Shown here: piece after piece, positions 15,340-23,664 of the stretch
Position numbering within the stretch: position 1 is the stretch's first letter
Layout: the number at the start of each line of letters is the position of its first letter
From: Streptomyces sp. CC208A
Lineage (GTDB): Bacteria > Actinomycetota > Actinomycetes > Streptomycetales > Streptomycetaceae
DNA: 39,109 bases
NCBI RefSeq assembly: GCF_030010625.1
Contig: NZ_JASCXN010000049.1
Span: 1-39,109, forward strand
Direction of reading: 5' to 3'
Position numbers and translations under genes: made by a program
Notes under the pieces: model-generated
The model's database searches: none
What the model was told of the DNA's origin: nothing
What the model saw: the letters and a program-made list of their open reading frames with translations, nothing else

Positions 15340-16086
15340 TCAGTCGGCGGGTTGCAGGTGGGCGAAGACGACGAGGTTCTCGGTGTAGTCCTTGGCCGTG
15401 CGGTCGTAGGGGCCCGCACAGGTGATGAGCCGGACGAGAGCGTCGGGGGTGTCGTCGTACACGCGCTGGTTCGGGAAGTCGTCCTTGCTGAAGCTCTCCA
15501 CGGAGTCGACGAGGAAGACCGCGGTGGTGCCGTCGGCGCGCGTGACTTCGAAGGAGTCGCCGGTCTGAAGTTCGCCGAGCCGGGCGAAGACGGCCGGTGC
15601 GGTGGCCGTGTCCAGGTGGCCGGCGATGAGCGCGGTCCCCCGCTCGCCGGGAGCGATGCCGGCGGCGTGCCATCCGACGAGGTTGACGTCGTCGGCCGGG
15701 GGTGGATCCAGGGCCCCTGAAGGCCCGATCTCCAGGTCGGTGAACGGAGCGTCTACACCGATCTTGTCGATCTTCAGGCGGGTGGGGATCGCTCGCGACA
15801 TGGCGGGACTGGACGTCGGTCCGGTTCCCGGCGGGGCCTGGTGGGGCGCGCGGGAAGGTGTCGAGGCGCCGACGGGGGCCGACAGGGCCGTGGAGGATGC
15901 CTCGGATCGTGGAGTGTCAGCCTCGCCCTGCGTGAACGTCTTCGGTCCGAGGAGGACCAGGAGCGCGGCGAGTGCCGTCGTCCAGAACACCGTGGGCGCG
16001 ACCCATCGTGCCGGACGGCGGCGGGAGGCATCTTCGCCGGCGGAGTCGGGTGGGGGTTGCTTCACAGACGTCTTCTCATCGGGCAT
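15340..16086 (-). CDS. Class F sortase
   Basis: Product of 248 aa. One N-terminal membrane helix (about 28-47) and a Pro/Ser-rich linker (50-98) precede the sortase barrel. Catalytic residues are visible: H157 (LIAGHLDTA), C223 (LITCAGP) and R229 (PYDRTAKDYTENLVVFA). It cleaves a sorting motif and attaches surface proteins at the membrane/cell-wall interface. Candidate substrates nearby are the repeat protein at 16176 and perhaps the DUF4331 protein (LPHTK). Neither has a canonical LPXTG. ATG 16086 follows a GC-rich stretch without a strong ribosome-binding site. The gene lies 89 bp downstream of the repeat-protein gene in the same direction, so co-transcription is likely. Confidence 0.9.
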   Translation of the reverse strand: MPDEKTSVKQPPPDSAGEDASRRRPARWVAPTVFWTTALAALLVLLGPKTFTQGEADTPRSEASSTALSAPVGASTPSRAPHQAPPGTGPTSSPAMSRAIPTRLKIDKIGVDAPFTDLEIGPSGALDPPPADDVNLVGWHAAGIAPGERGTALIAGHLDTATAPAVFARLGELQTGDSFEVTRADGTTAVFLVDSVESFSKDDFPNQRVYDDTPDALVRLITCAGPYDRTAKDYTENLVVFAHLQPAD

Positions 16087-16175
16087 GGCGGATCCGGGGT
16101 CGCGTGGCGAGCAGAGACGGTTTCCACGGCGCAGGGGCTGCCCTCAGTGCGGCAGCTCCTGCGCCGGGTCGGCTA

Positions 16176-16880
16176 TCACGCGGACGCGCCGGCAGTCTTC
16201 TTACGGCGGTAGAGAACGAACGCGCCCGCCCCGGCCGCCAGCACCAGCGCACCGGACAGGCTCACGCTGTTCCCCGCGAGGCCACCGCCACCGGTGTGCA
16301 TGCCGCCCTTAGGCTTGTCGTGCTTGTAGCCCTCCGACTTCTGCTGCTCGGGCTTGCCCCAGTCATCGGCGTTGACCGCGGACAGCGCGCCCGACCCCGT
16401 GTGCATACCGCCGTACGGCTTGTCGTGGTCCTTCTTCTCGTGCTTGTCCTTGGACCAGTCGTCGCCGCCGATCAGGGACAGGGCGCCGGAGCCGGTGTGC
16501 ATCCCGCCGTGCGGCTTGTCGTGGTCCTTCTCATGCTTGCCGCCCTTGTCATGCTCCTTCGACCAGTCGTCACCGCTGACCGCGGTGAGCGCGCCGCCAC
16601 CGGTGTGCATCCCGCCGTGCGGCTTGCCGTGGTCCTTGTCGCTCTTGTGGTGCTCCTTCTTGCCGTGCTCGTCCTTCGACCAGTCGTCACCGCTGACCGC
16701 GGTGAGCGCGCCGCCACCGGTATGCATCCCGCCGTGCGGCTTGTCGTGGTCACGCTTCTGGCTGTGGGCGGAGTCGCCCTTGTCCCAGTCCCCGGCCGTG
16801 AACGCGTAGGCGCCGGGCGTGGTGAGTGCCAGAGCGGCGGCGGTGGCGGTGGCGGCAAAGAGAATGCGGGCAGAGCGCAT
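16176..16880 (-). CDS. His/Met-rich tandem-repeat surface protein
   Basis: From ATG 16880, with GGAAGG upstream, the product is 234 aa. Residues 1-27 form a signal peptide ending in AYA. Five imperfect repeats start at residues 46, 85, 121, 153 and 188, each with DKP(H/Y/K)GGMHTG(G/S)GAL, then usually (S/N)x-DDWSK and a Lys/His/Glu-rich spacer. A C-terminal hydrophobic helix (206-224) and YRRKK form a membrane anchor or sorting tail. I do not recognise a named family. High His, Met and Asp content suggests metal binding. Position between the sortase and the nickel cluster suggests a surface metal-binding role, which is inference. An in-frame ATG at 16949 lacks a ribosome-binding site. Confidence 0.75.
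   Translation of the reverse strand: MRSARILFAATATAAALALTTPGAYAFTAGDWDKGDSAHSQKRDHDKPHGGMHTGGGALTAVSGDDWSKDEHGKKEHHKSDKDHGKPHGGMHTGGGALTAVSGDDWSKEHDKGGKHEKDHDKPHGGMHTGSGALSLIGGDDWSKDKHEKKDHDKPYGGMHTGSGALSAVNADDWGKPEQQKSEGYKHDKPKGGMHTGGGGLAGNSVSLSGALVLAAGAGAFVLYRRKKTAGASA
16278..16745. repeat. Five tandem imperfect repeats of 96-117 bp
   Basis: These encode the repeats of the surface protein. Copies are closest between repeats 1 and 2; spacing between starts is 117, 108, 96 and 105 bp. Such an array can gain or lose units by recombination. Confidence 0.85.
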
Positions 16881-17326
16881 CAAAGGCTTCCTTCCATCCG
16901 CTGCGTCAGCAGACCGTTGTCTGCTTCCATACGCAGCGACATGGCCCACCGTCAGCTCTTCAGTGACGGACCGCCACCTGAGCTAGTGCATAAGAGAAAC
17001 AGCGGCAGCGTTACCTGCCGGCCGTACGTGAGCAGCGCGACATGACCGGAGGAAGCCGGCTTCCACGCCAGATGAGGCTGGGACTCAGCGCAGCGCCCCC
17101 TGCGGGAGGGGGCGCTGTGTCTGAGGATGTGGTCAGTCTCCGAGGCAGCAGATCAGCGATGCCGGCAGGAGTCCTTCCCATCCCAGGAGCCGGGTCTCGT
17201 TCCTGCCCGGCTCGATACGTACTTCGAGGCCGGAGACGGGTGTGGGCTGCCAAGCGTCATCGGGTCCGGGCTCGCAAGCGAGGGCCGAAAGGCGCTGGGG
17301 CGACTGACCGTCTGCGTGTGGGCCCG
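16881..17326. other. Intergenic region between DUF4394 and repeat-protein genes
   Basis: It contains the hairpin at 17091-17117 and presumably the promoter of the repeat-protein/sortase unit. I found no SigK-type motif and no gene here. Confidence 0.5.
17091..17117 (-). terminator. Hairpin terminator
   Basis: A 10-bp stem CAGCGCCCCC/GGGGGCGCTG has a 7-nt loop. It lies 210 bp downstream of the DUF4394 stop on the reverse strand. Confidence 0.7.
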
Positions 17327-18199
17327 TCAGTTCTGGTCCAGGGGCAGGGCGATGTCGACGACCTGGCGGGAGGCGGGGAAGGCACCGACGAGGTCGGCAC
17401 GGCCGTTGAGGATGTTGATCTTGTAGAAACGCTGCTTGCCGTCGGTGGACAGGGCGGCGAAGCCGCGGTTGGAGCCGTCGGATGCCTTGTAGTAGATGTC
17501 GAATCCGGCCGACGGGCCGGCGTTCGCTCCGAGGTTCCCGGTGGGTGCGAGGGTGCCGGCGTTGGCCGGGGACTGCAGCGAGACGCGGTCGTTGGTGGTG
17601 TCGATGTCGAACAGCGAGGTCGCGGTGGCCGCGCTGAGGTCGTTGTTGGTGTACGCGGCGCCGGTGACGCCCAGGGCGGTGGAGGGCGGCATGGTCGGGT
17701 TGGTGAGCGTGCCATCGACGACGGTGGGGGTGGCGGGGGAGTTGACGTTGTGGCGCAGGTTCTGTCCGGTGTCGCTGATGACGCGCAGGCGGTCGGCGGC
17801 GGGGTTGAAGTCGACGCCGAAGTGCTTGCCCTGGAGAGCGACGGTCAGCTGGGAGACCTTGACGGCCTTCGCGCTGCTGCTGAGCGTGTAGACGCCGCCC
17901 TTCTCGCCGACGCCGTAGAGCTTGCCGTTCTGGACCCGGAAGTCAATGCCGACCAGCACCGTGTCGCCGCGGAGGCCGGAGACCTTCCCCAGCGCCCAGG
18001 TCTCGGACGGCTTGTGGACATCGAAGCCCACCAGGCGCTGGTCCGACGTCAGGCCCACGCTGATCAGGCTGTGGCCCGCGGCGCGGTTCCCCGGCCCGAA
18101 CGGGCTGGCATCGCCCGTGTGGGCCGAGGCCAGCACGGGCGACATCAGGGCAGCAGCCACCGCGGCAGCCGTGACGGTGGTGGCGATGCGAGTACGCAC
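17327..18199 (-). CDS. DUF4394 secreted protein
   Basis: From GTG 18199, with GGAG 7 nt upstream, the product is 290 aa. A signal peptide (about 1-26, ending VLASAHT) leads into a DUF4394 domain. That domain has repeated short strands: LVGFDVHKPSETWALG, VLVGIDFRVQNGKLYGVG, HFGVDFNPAADRLRVISDTGQNLRHNV and FDIDTTNDRVSLQSP. This is a beta-propeller-like secreted fold of unknown activity. The CCATCC-N17-CGAAGC promoter at 18256-18284 places it in the proposed SigK regulon. It is monocistronic; an in-frame ATG at 18340 lies upstream of that promoter, so it cannot be the start of that transcript. Confidence 0.82.
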   Translation of the reverse strand: MRTRIATTVTAAAVAAALMSPVLASAHTGDASPFGPGNRAAGHSLISVGLTSDQRLVGFDVHKPSETWALGKVSGLRGDTVLVGIDFRVQNGKLYGVGEKGGVYTLSSSAKAVKVSQLTVALQGKHFGVDFNPAADRLRVISDTGQNLRHNVNSPATPTVVDGTLTNPTMPPSTALGVTGAAYTNNDLSAATATSLFDIDTTNDRVSLQSPANAGTLAPTGNLGANAGPSAGFDIYYKASDGSNRGFAALSTDGKQRFYKINILNGRADLVGAFPASRQVVDIALPLDQN

Positions 18200-18255
18200 G
18201 AGAGGACTCCGATCGATCAACAGCCCACACCCATGTCGGGGGCGAGTCTGTGAAT

Positions 18256-18284
18256 GCTTCGACACCCCCTGCCGCAAAGGATGG
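18256..18284 (-). promoter_or_regulatory. SigK-type promoter of DUF4394 gene
   Basis: Reverse strand: CCATCC (18284-18279), 17-bp spacer, CGAAGC (18261-18256). The leader to GTG 18199 is about 50 nt. Confidence 0.7.
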
Positions 18285-18799
18285 GCGCTATAGCCCTCAA
18301 TCGCCCGGTTGGCTGTCAAAAGTCCTATCGCCACACCCACCCACAGCCCAACGCCGCGCGCTGCCCTGAAAGTGACCGGACTTCATCCAGAAGAAGAGAC
18401 ATGCATCGGGTGAGGGGGAGTGGAGAGCTTCACAGTGCGGCCGTGTGACACATAGCCCGCGTGCACGCGATGAATCTCTCACGGGAGATGTTGATTGTGG
18501 CCGGGCAGTCGACCTAGCCTCGGGATTGCCCCGCTGCCAGCACGCGGCCGAAAGTGTGGCTCGCCGCCCAGCGAGCGAACCGCTGTTGAACACCCGAACG
18601 GCTCGGACATGCCCCTCCGCGTCACGCAGGCCGGGGATCTGCGCACGATGCCCTCAAGCACTTGGGGGATCTTACCTCCGCCCGTGTAGCGCTAGAAATG
18701 ATCTCCGAAGATCGGAGCGCGATGATCCGGTGATCAAACACATGCCGCTCAGGGATGGCGGACGGATCCGGCTGTGCGGTGTGCGGCCGTGACGTCGGC
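18285..18799. other. Gap upstream of DUF4394 gene
   Basis: No gene recognised. Small symmetric pieces (for example TGATC-CGGT-GATCA near 18720) are present without context. The stretch is less GC-rich than the neighbouring genes. Confidence 0.45.
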
Positions 18800-18834
18800 G
18801 CGCTGTGCCCCTTCGAGACGAAAGGGCACAGCGC
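18800..18834 (-). terminator. Hairpin terminator of fasciclin gene
   Basis: GCGCTGTGCCC (18800-18810) pairs with GGGCACAGCGC (18824-18834), 27 bp after the fasciclin stop on the reverse strand. Confidence 0.8.
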
Positions 18835-18861
18835 CGGCATGCGTTGCTGCTGGGGCGGCGT

Positions 18862-19512
18862 TTACTTGGGCATGAGGACGGTGTCGACGATGTAGACGTT
18901 GGCGTTGGCGGTCTTGACGTTGCCGCAGACGACCTTGGAGGTGTCGTTGACGGTGTAGTTCTCGCCGGACCCCTTGGTGGTGATCATGCCCTTCTGGAGG
19001 GTCTCGAAGGAGCCGTTCTCCAGCTGCTTCGGCGTCAGCTTCTCACCGACGACGTGGTAGGTGAGGACCTTGGTGAGCATGTCCTTGTCGGCGAGAACCT
19101 TGTCGAGGTCGGCCTTCGGGATCTTGGCGAAGGCGTCGTTCGTCGGCGCGAAGACCGTGATGTTCTGCGCGTTGTTGAGGGTGTCGACCAGGCCGGCCTT
19201 CTTCACGGCGGTGACCAGGGTGGACAGGGCCGGGTTGTTCGAGGCGGCGGTCGCGACGGGGTCCTTGGCCATGCCGTCGAAGGAGCCGGCGCCCTCCTTC
19301 GGCACGCCGGCGCAGGCGGGGCCGAAGGGCTGGTCGTCGGTCATCGCGCTGTCCGACGGGGTGCTCTCGCTGGTCTTCGCGGCCTCCTCCGGGCCCGCGG
19401 AGGGTGCGGCCTTGGTGTCGCTGCCGGAGTCGGAACACGCGGCCAGGGACAGGGGCAGCAGGGTGGCCGCGGCGACGGCGATCGCGGTGCGGCGGATCTT
19501 CATGCTGTTCAT
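18862..19512 (-). CDS. Fasciclin-domain lipoprotein (MPT70/MPT83-like)
   Basis: Product of 216 aa. The lipobox LSLAAC places the lipid-modified Cys at residue 26. A Ser/Thr/Ala-rich linker reaches about residue 60. The fasciclin (FAS1) domain fills the rest: DPVATAASNNPALSTLVTAVKKAGLVDTL, the H1 motif NITVFAPTNDAFAKIP, LTYHVVGEKL and the H2-like end NANVYIVDTVLMPK. FAS1 proteins mediate adhesion or protein interaction at the cell surface. In M. tuberculosis the FAS1 proteins MPT70 and MPT83 are the classic SigK targets, and this gene has a candidate SigK promoter at 19536-19564. ATG 19512 has GGAG 9 nt upstream. Confidence 0.93.
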   Translation of the reverse strand: MNSMKIRRTAIAVAAATLLPLSLAACSDSGSDTKAAPSAGPEEAAKTSESTPSDSAMTDDQPFGPACAGVPKEGAGSFDGMAKDPVATAASNNPALSTLVTAVKKAGLVDTLNNAQNITVFAPTNDAFAKIPKADLDKVLADKDMLTKVLTYHVVGEKLTPKQLENGSFETLQKGMITTKGSGENYTVNDTSKVVCGNVKTANANVYIVDTVLMPK

Positions 19513-19535
19513 GATCGGTTGCTCCTTGAAGGGCT

Positions 19536-19564
19536 GTTCTCTGGGGTGTCGGTGTACGGATTGG
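19536..19564 (-). promoter_or_regulatory. SigK-type promoter of fasciclin gene (weak -10)
   Basis: Reverse strand: CCAATCC (19564-19558), 16-bp spacer, GAGAAC (19541-19536). The -35 is identical to those of the molybdoenzyme and lipid operon; the -10 departs from CGAAnn. Confidence 0.5.
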
Positions 19565-19603
19565 TGCTGTCCCGTGCGCGGCTCGCGGGCCGTGCCGGGT
19601 GGT

Positions 19604-21187
19604 CTAGGTGACGGTGACGAAGACGCTGTGCCAGCCGCTCGCTCCGTCGGGAATGGTCCGGGTGCGCTGCTCGGTCTGGACCTGGCCGGTGCCGTCGGTG
19701 GCGCGGACGGTGAGGTTGTGGCCGCCGGGGGTGGCGTTCCAGCGATAGGTCCACTGGCGCCAGGTGTCGGTGCCTGCCTGGGCGGCGAGGTCGGCGTCCT
19801 GCCACGGTCCGTCGTCGATGCGGATCTGGACCCGGGTGATGCCGCGGCGCTGGGCCCAGGCGACCCCGGCGATGGTGACGGTGCCGGCGGCGGGGCGGGC
19901 GAAGGGCTTGGGGGTGTCGATGCGGGACTGGGTCTTGATAGGCGCCTTGCGGGCCCACTTCCGCTTCACCCAGTACGGGTCGTAGGCGTCGAAGGTGGTG
20001 AGCTCGATGTCGGTGATCCACTTGCAGGCCGACACGTATCCGTACAGGCCGGGGACGAGCATCCGGACCGGGAAGCCGTGGTCGAAGGGGAGCGGCTCGC
20101 CGTTCATGCCGACGGCGAGCATCGCGTCCCGGCCGTCCATCAGGTCCTCGACCGGCGAGCCGAGCGTCATACCGTCGACCGACCGCGCCACCAGCTGATC
20201 CGCTTTCCCGCCCCGTGACGGGGGGACCACGCCGGCTTCCTTCAGAAGGTCGGCGAGGGGGACACCCAGCCAGCGGGCGTTGCCGATGTAGGGGCCGCCG
20301 ACCTCGTTGGAGACGCAGGTCAGGGTGATGTCCCGCTCGATGAGAGGGCGGGCCAGGAGCTGGTCGAGGGTGTAGGTGCGCGGTCGGGTAACCCCCTTGC
20401 CGTGAATCCGCAGCCGCCAGGTGCCGGCGTCGACCTTGGGCACGGTCAGGGCAGTGTCGACGCGGTAGAAATCGCGGTTGGGGGTGGTGAAGGCTGTGAT
20501 GCCGGGGACCTTCAGCTGGACGCCGGCCGGGAGAGCGGGGGCGGGAGAGGAGGGTTTGGGCAGGGCCAGGGCCTCGCGGGAGGCGACAGCACCTTGGCTT
20601 TGTCGACTGGTGAAGAACCGTCCCAGCGCTCCGGCCGTGGTGGCCGCCGCGGCGGTCACGCCGGCCGCCGTGAGGAAGCCGCGCCTGTCCCACGACAAAG
20701 CGTCGGACTGGCCGGCCTCGCCGACCGGGGCTGGGGCGGTGAGGGCTTTGGACGCCAAGAGGTACAGCACGCCGGCTCCCGCGACCGCTCCCGCGATGGA
20801 GGGCAGTACGTCACCGAGGCCGCTGGAATCGGGACGGCCGAGGGCGGCTGCGGCCCCGATGACCCCGAACAGCAGAACGCCCGCGGCTCCGATGCGTCGA
20901 TGCGACAGGGCGAGGATGCCCAGGCCGATGGCGATGAGGGTGAGGATCGCGAGAATCCCGAGCTGCAGAACCGTCTTGTCGTTCTCTCCGAACGTGCGGA
21001 TCGCGAAGTCCTTCACGGCCGCCGGCGTCCGGTCGATCACCGCGCCGCCCACCACCGTCACCGGTCCGGCCGCCGGCCGCACCAGTCCAGCGACCAGCTC
21101 GGCCACGGCCAAGGCCGTGAAGGCGGCCAGAAGCCCGGCCAGCGCGCCCCGTGCGGCGCGGAAGAGGGTCCTGCGGAAGCTGCTCAC
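19604..21187 (-). CDS. Membrane-anchored molybdopterin oxidoreductase (sulfite oxidase family)
   Basis: From GTG 21187 the product is 527 aa. The N-terminal 150 residues hold about four membrane helices. DRRGFLTAAG follows, a twin-arginine-like motif before an Ala-rich segment. The catalytic domain has the Mo-ligand Cys at residue 291 (ITLTCVSNEVGGPYIGNARWLGVPL), then the family stretch FDHGFPVRMLVPGLYGYVSACKWITDIEL and a C-terminal Ig-like dimerisation domain (VAWAQRRGITRVQIRIDDGPWQDA). It is likely an extracytoplasmic redox enzyme; substrate unknown (sulfite or oxidised Met/sulfoxides are options). The in-frame ATG at 21196 is inside the -10 of the SigK-type promoter, so the true start is probably the GTG three codons on, giving a leaderless or near-leaderless mRNA. 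Confidence 0.88.
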   Translation of the reverse strand: MSSFRRTLFRAARGALAGLLAAFTALAVAELVAGLVRPAAGPVTVVGGAVIDRTPAAVKDFAIRTFGENDKTVLQLGILAILTLIAIGLGILALSHRRIGAAGVLLFGVIGAAAALGRPDSSGLGDVLPSIAGAVAGAGVLYLLASKALTAPAPVGEAGQSDALSWDRRGFLTAAGVTAAAATTAGALGRFFTSRQSQGAVASREALALPKPSSPAPALPAGVQLKVPGITAFTTPNRDFYRVDTALTVPKVDAGTWRLRIHGKGVTRPRTYTLDQLLARPLIERDITLTCVSNEVGGPYIGNARWLGVPLADLLKEAGVVPPSRGGKADQLVARSVDGMTLGSPVEDLMDGRDAMLAVGMNGEPLPFDHGFPVRMLVPGLYGYVSACKWITDIELTTFDAYDPYWVKRKWARKAPIKTQSRIDTPKPFARPAAGTVTIAGVAWAQRRGITRVQIRIDDGPWQDADLAAQAGTDTWRQWTYRWNATPGGHNLTVRATDGTGQVQTEQRTRTIPDGASGWHSVFVTVT

Positions 21188-21193
21188 ACCTGC

Positions 21194-21222
21194 CATTCGG
21201 CGTGCCCCGCCGGGCGGATTGG
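21194..21222 (-). promoter_or_regulatory. SigK-type promoter of molybdoenzyme gene
   Basis: Reverse strand: CCAATCC (21222-21216), 16-bp spacer, CGAATG (21199-21194). The -10 contains the first possible ATG. It lies in the 76-bp gap after the MMPL gene. Confidence 0.7.
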
Positions 21223-21263
21223 TTCGACCTCCAAAAGAGTGAACTCTTCTTTCTGGATTGCCT

Positions 21264-23333
21264 TCACGGCGCGGACGCGGACGCGGAGGCCGCCGGCCGG
21301 CCGGCTGCATCAACGCCTTGGGCAGGTTGAGGGCCGCTACCGGAAAGGGCGATGTCACGGGTCAAGCGCGTGGGCCACCAGGCGCAGTGGCCGAGGTCGA
21401 GGATGAGGGCGGGGACGAGAAAGAGCCGCACGAGAAGGGTGTCGATGAGGACGCCGATGGCGACGACGCAGCCGATCTGGGCGAGGTACAGAAGGGGCAT
21501 CACGGTGAGCGCGGCGAAGGTGGCGGCCAGGATGAGTCCCGCGGCGCTGATGACTCCGCTCGTGGTCTGAACTCCGCGCTGGACTCCGGCCAACGTGCCG
21601 TGGCGAACTGCTTCGGCGCGGATCCGGTGCACGAGGAAGATGTTGTAGTCGACGCCGAGTGCGACGAGAAACACGAAGGAGAACAGCACCACGGCCGGTT
21701 CGGTCGCCGCGCTGGCGGAGACCAACCGGAAGAGCAGGGCGGCAACACCGAACGCGGTGAACAGACTGACCCAGGCAGCCGCGACCAACAGCAGTGGCAG
21801 CAGCAAACAACGCAGCAAGACAATCAGAACAGCCAGAACCACGACCAGGACCAGGGGCATGATCAACCGGTGGCCGCGCACGGACGCCTGGTGCAGGTCG
21901 GCAAGTTGCGCGCTCTGACCGCCGACCAGCGCCCCGGTCCCGGCCAGCGAGCCGCGCAGCCGGTCCACCGTGTTGCGGGCGATGGCGCTGTCCGGGGCGT
22001 CCATCAGCGTGGCGAGGATTTGTGACCTGCCCTCGGGACCGGGCAAGGGTGCGGCGACGGCCGCCACACCAGGTGTGGCGGAGATCCGGTCGCGCACGTC
22101 GGCTGCCTGGGCGGCGGAGGCGACGATGACCAGGGGGCTGGCGGTCCCCGCCGGAAAGTGGCGCGCCATCACCTCGTGCCCGGCGGCCGAGGGCGCGCCG
22201 GCAGGCAGAGCCTGGTGCAGCGGAACGCCGCTCTGGGAAAGCAACGGAGCGAATGACGCCCCCGCGACGAGCGCGAGCAAGCAGCCGGCCCAGACGCGGC
22301 GGGGCCGCCGGGCCGTCGCGCGGGCGATCCTCGTCCACATCGCGGCCGTCCCCCGCGGGGAAGAAGGCCTCAACACCCGTTGGCCGCACAGGATGAGGGC
22401 GGCCGGCAGGAAGGTCAGGGACACGAAGGCGCAGCAGGCCATGGCGATCGCCACCGCAGGCCCCAGGGCCTGCTCGCCAGGAAGGTCGCTGAACGCGAGG
22501 GTGATCATGGCGCAGGTGATGGTCGCCGCGCTGGCAAGGACAGGTGGCGCGGTGGCGCGGCAGGCGGCTTTCATCGCCGTAGAGGTGTCAGGCTTTCCGG
22601 TGCGCTCTTCGCGGTAGCGGGCGGCCAGCAGGAGGGCGTAGTCGGTGCTGGCGCCGACGACGAGGACGAACACGATGCCCTGGGTCTGGCCGTCGACCTG
22701 CAGCAGGCCCGACCGTGCCAGTGTGTACAAGGCGGCACAGGCTACCGCCAGGGCCAGCAGCGAGGCCGCGGTGGCCAGCAGCGGCATCAGCACGCTGCGG
22801 TAGACGAGGAGGAGGATCACCAGGACGCCGCCGAGGGCGACGACCAGCAGGGTGCCGTCGGTCTGTGAGAAGGCGCCGTCGAGGTCGGCTTGAGCAGCTG
22901 CTGGGCCCGCCAGGTGCACGGTTGTCGAGGCGGCCGTAGCGGCCGTCTCGCGGATGCGCGCGAGCTCGGCGGGCAGGTCGGCAGGTCCGGTGGTGATCAC
23001 GGCGGTCATGGCCCGGCCGTCCTGGGCGAGGACGGGAGCAGCGCCGTCGGCCAGACGGAAGGCGACCTGGCGGATCTCCTCCTGCTGGTCCGGCAAGATC
23101 CGTTCACCCTCGGTACGGGGGGTCCAGATCACGGCGAGGGGCAGCGGATCTTCGGCGCCCGCCGGATTGAGCAGATCGGCCACCCGGGCGGATTCGGCCG
23201 CGGCCGGCAGCTGCACCTCCTGGCCGGCCTGCGTGACCTCTTCGAGCCGAACGGTGTAGGGGCCGGCGGCGACAGCCAGGACCAGCCACAGCAGCACTAC
23301 GGCGAACGACCTTGCACGGTTGAGCCTCAGCAC
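21264..23333 (-). CDS. MMPL/RND family transporter
   Basis: From GTG 23333 the product is 689 aa, typical for actinobacterial MMPL proteins. Twelve membrane helices in two sets of six (one, an extracytoplasmic loop of about 120 residues, five; then the same pattern). Signature regions are GIVFVLVVGASTDYALLLAARYREE in the first half and FVFLVALGVDYNIFLVHRIRAEA in the second; the Asp-Tyr pairs serve proton relay. These proteins export lipids or lipid-linked compounds. Upstream on the reverse strand is a SigK-type promoter (23423-23451). Downstream is the molybdoenzyme, which has its own promoter. Export of a product of the CFA-type lipid operon is possible but not shown. Confidence 0.9.
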   Translation of the reverse strand: MLRLNRARSFAVVLLWLVLAVAAGPYTVRLEEVTQAGQEVQLPAAAESARVADLLNPAGAEDPLPLAVIWTPRTEGERILPDQQEEIRQVAFRLADGAAPVLAQDGRAMTAVITTGPADLPAELARIRETAATAASTTVHLAGPAAAQADLDGAFSQTDGTLLVVALGGVLVILLLVYRSVLMPLLATAASLLALAVACAALYTLARSGLLQVDGQTQGIVFVLVVGASTDYALLLAARYREERTGKPDTSTAMKAACRATAPPVLASAATITCAMITLAFSDLPGEQALGPAVAIAMACCAFVSLTFLPAALILCGQRVLRPSSPRGTAAMWTRIARATARRPRRVWAGCLLALVAGASFAPLLSQSGVPLHQALPAGAPSAAGHEVMARHFPAGTASPLVIVASAAQAADVRDRISATPGVAAVAAPLPGPEGRSQILATLMDAPDSAIARNTVDRLRGSLAGTGALVGGQSAQLADLHQASVRGHRLIMPLVLVVVLAVLIVLLRCLLLPLLLVAAAWVSLFTAFGVAALLFRLVSASAATEPAVVLFSFVFLVALGVDYNIFLVHRIRAEAVRHGTLAGVQRGVQTTSGVISAAGLILAATFAALTVMPLLYLAQIGCVVAIGVLIDTLLVRLFLVPALILDLGHCAWWPTRLTRDIALSGSGPQPAQGVDAAGRPAASASASAP

Positions 23334-23664
23334 GAAGCCATCTCTCTGTCGTTGCTGCCGGGCACGCCCTGCGGACGGCGGCGGCAGCAGAGCACGGGCG
23401 CCCGGGATTGCACTCCGTCTCCGATTCGGCGCGGCACCAGAACCGGGATGGGAGGCAGAGCCGGACATCACCCGGACGGCCGCTCGCAGGTCTTCGCAGA
23501 TATGGGCAATCCGGCAGGAAGTCGAGCACGAATCATCCATGCAAGCAGCCCTGGAGTTTCAGCCACAACGCCGGCGACGGCGGTCGCAAGCCGCCGCAGC
23601 AAGGATCACCGCCTTGCCCTTCACCGGGGCTACGGTCACGGAACGCTCACCGCAAGGAACGATC
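23334..23664. other. Divergent region between MMPL and ATP-binding protein genes
   Basis: It carries the MMPL promoter at 23423-23451. AAGGA just before 23665 is the ribosome-binding site of the + strand gene. No additional gene seen. Confidence 0.5.
23423..23451 (-). promoter_or_regulatory. SigK-type promoter of MMPL gene
   Basis: Reverse strand: CCATCC (23451-23446), 17-bp spacer, CGAATC (23428-23423). The leader to GTG 23333 is about 85 nt. Confidence 0.7.

Noticed and set aside
16278..16745. CRISPR-like array.
   Set aside because: The repeats are 96-117 bp, coding, diverged between copies, and encode a protein repeat.
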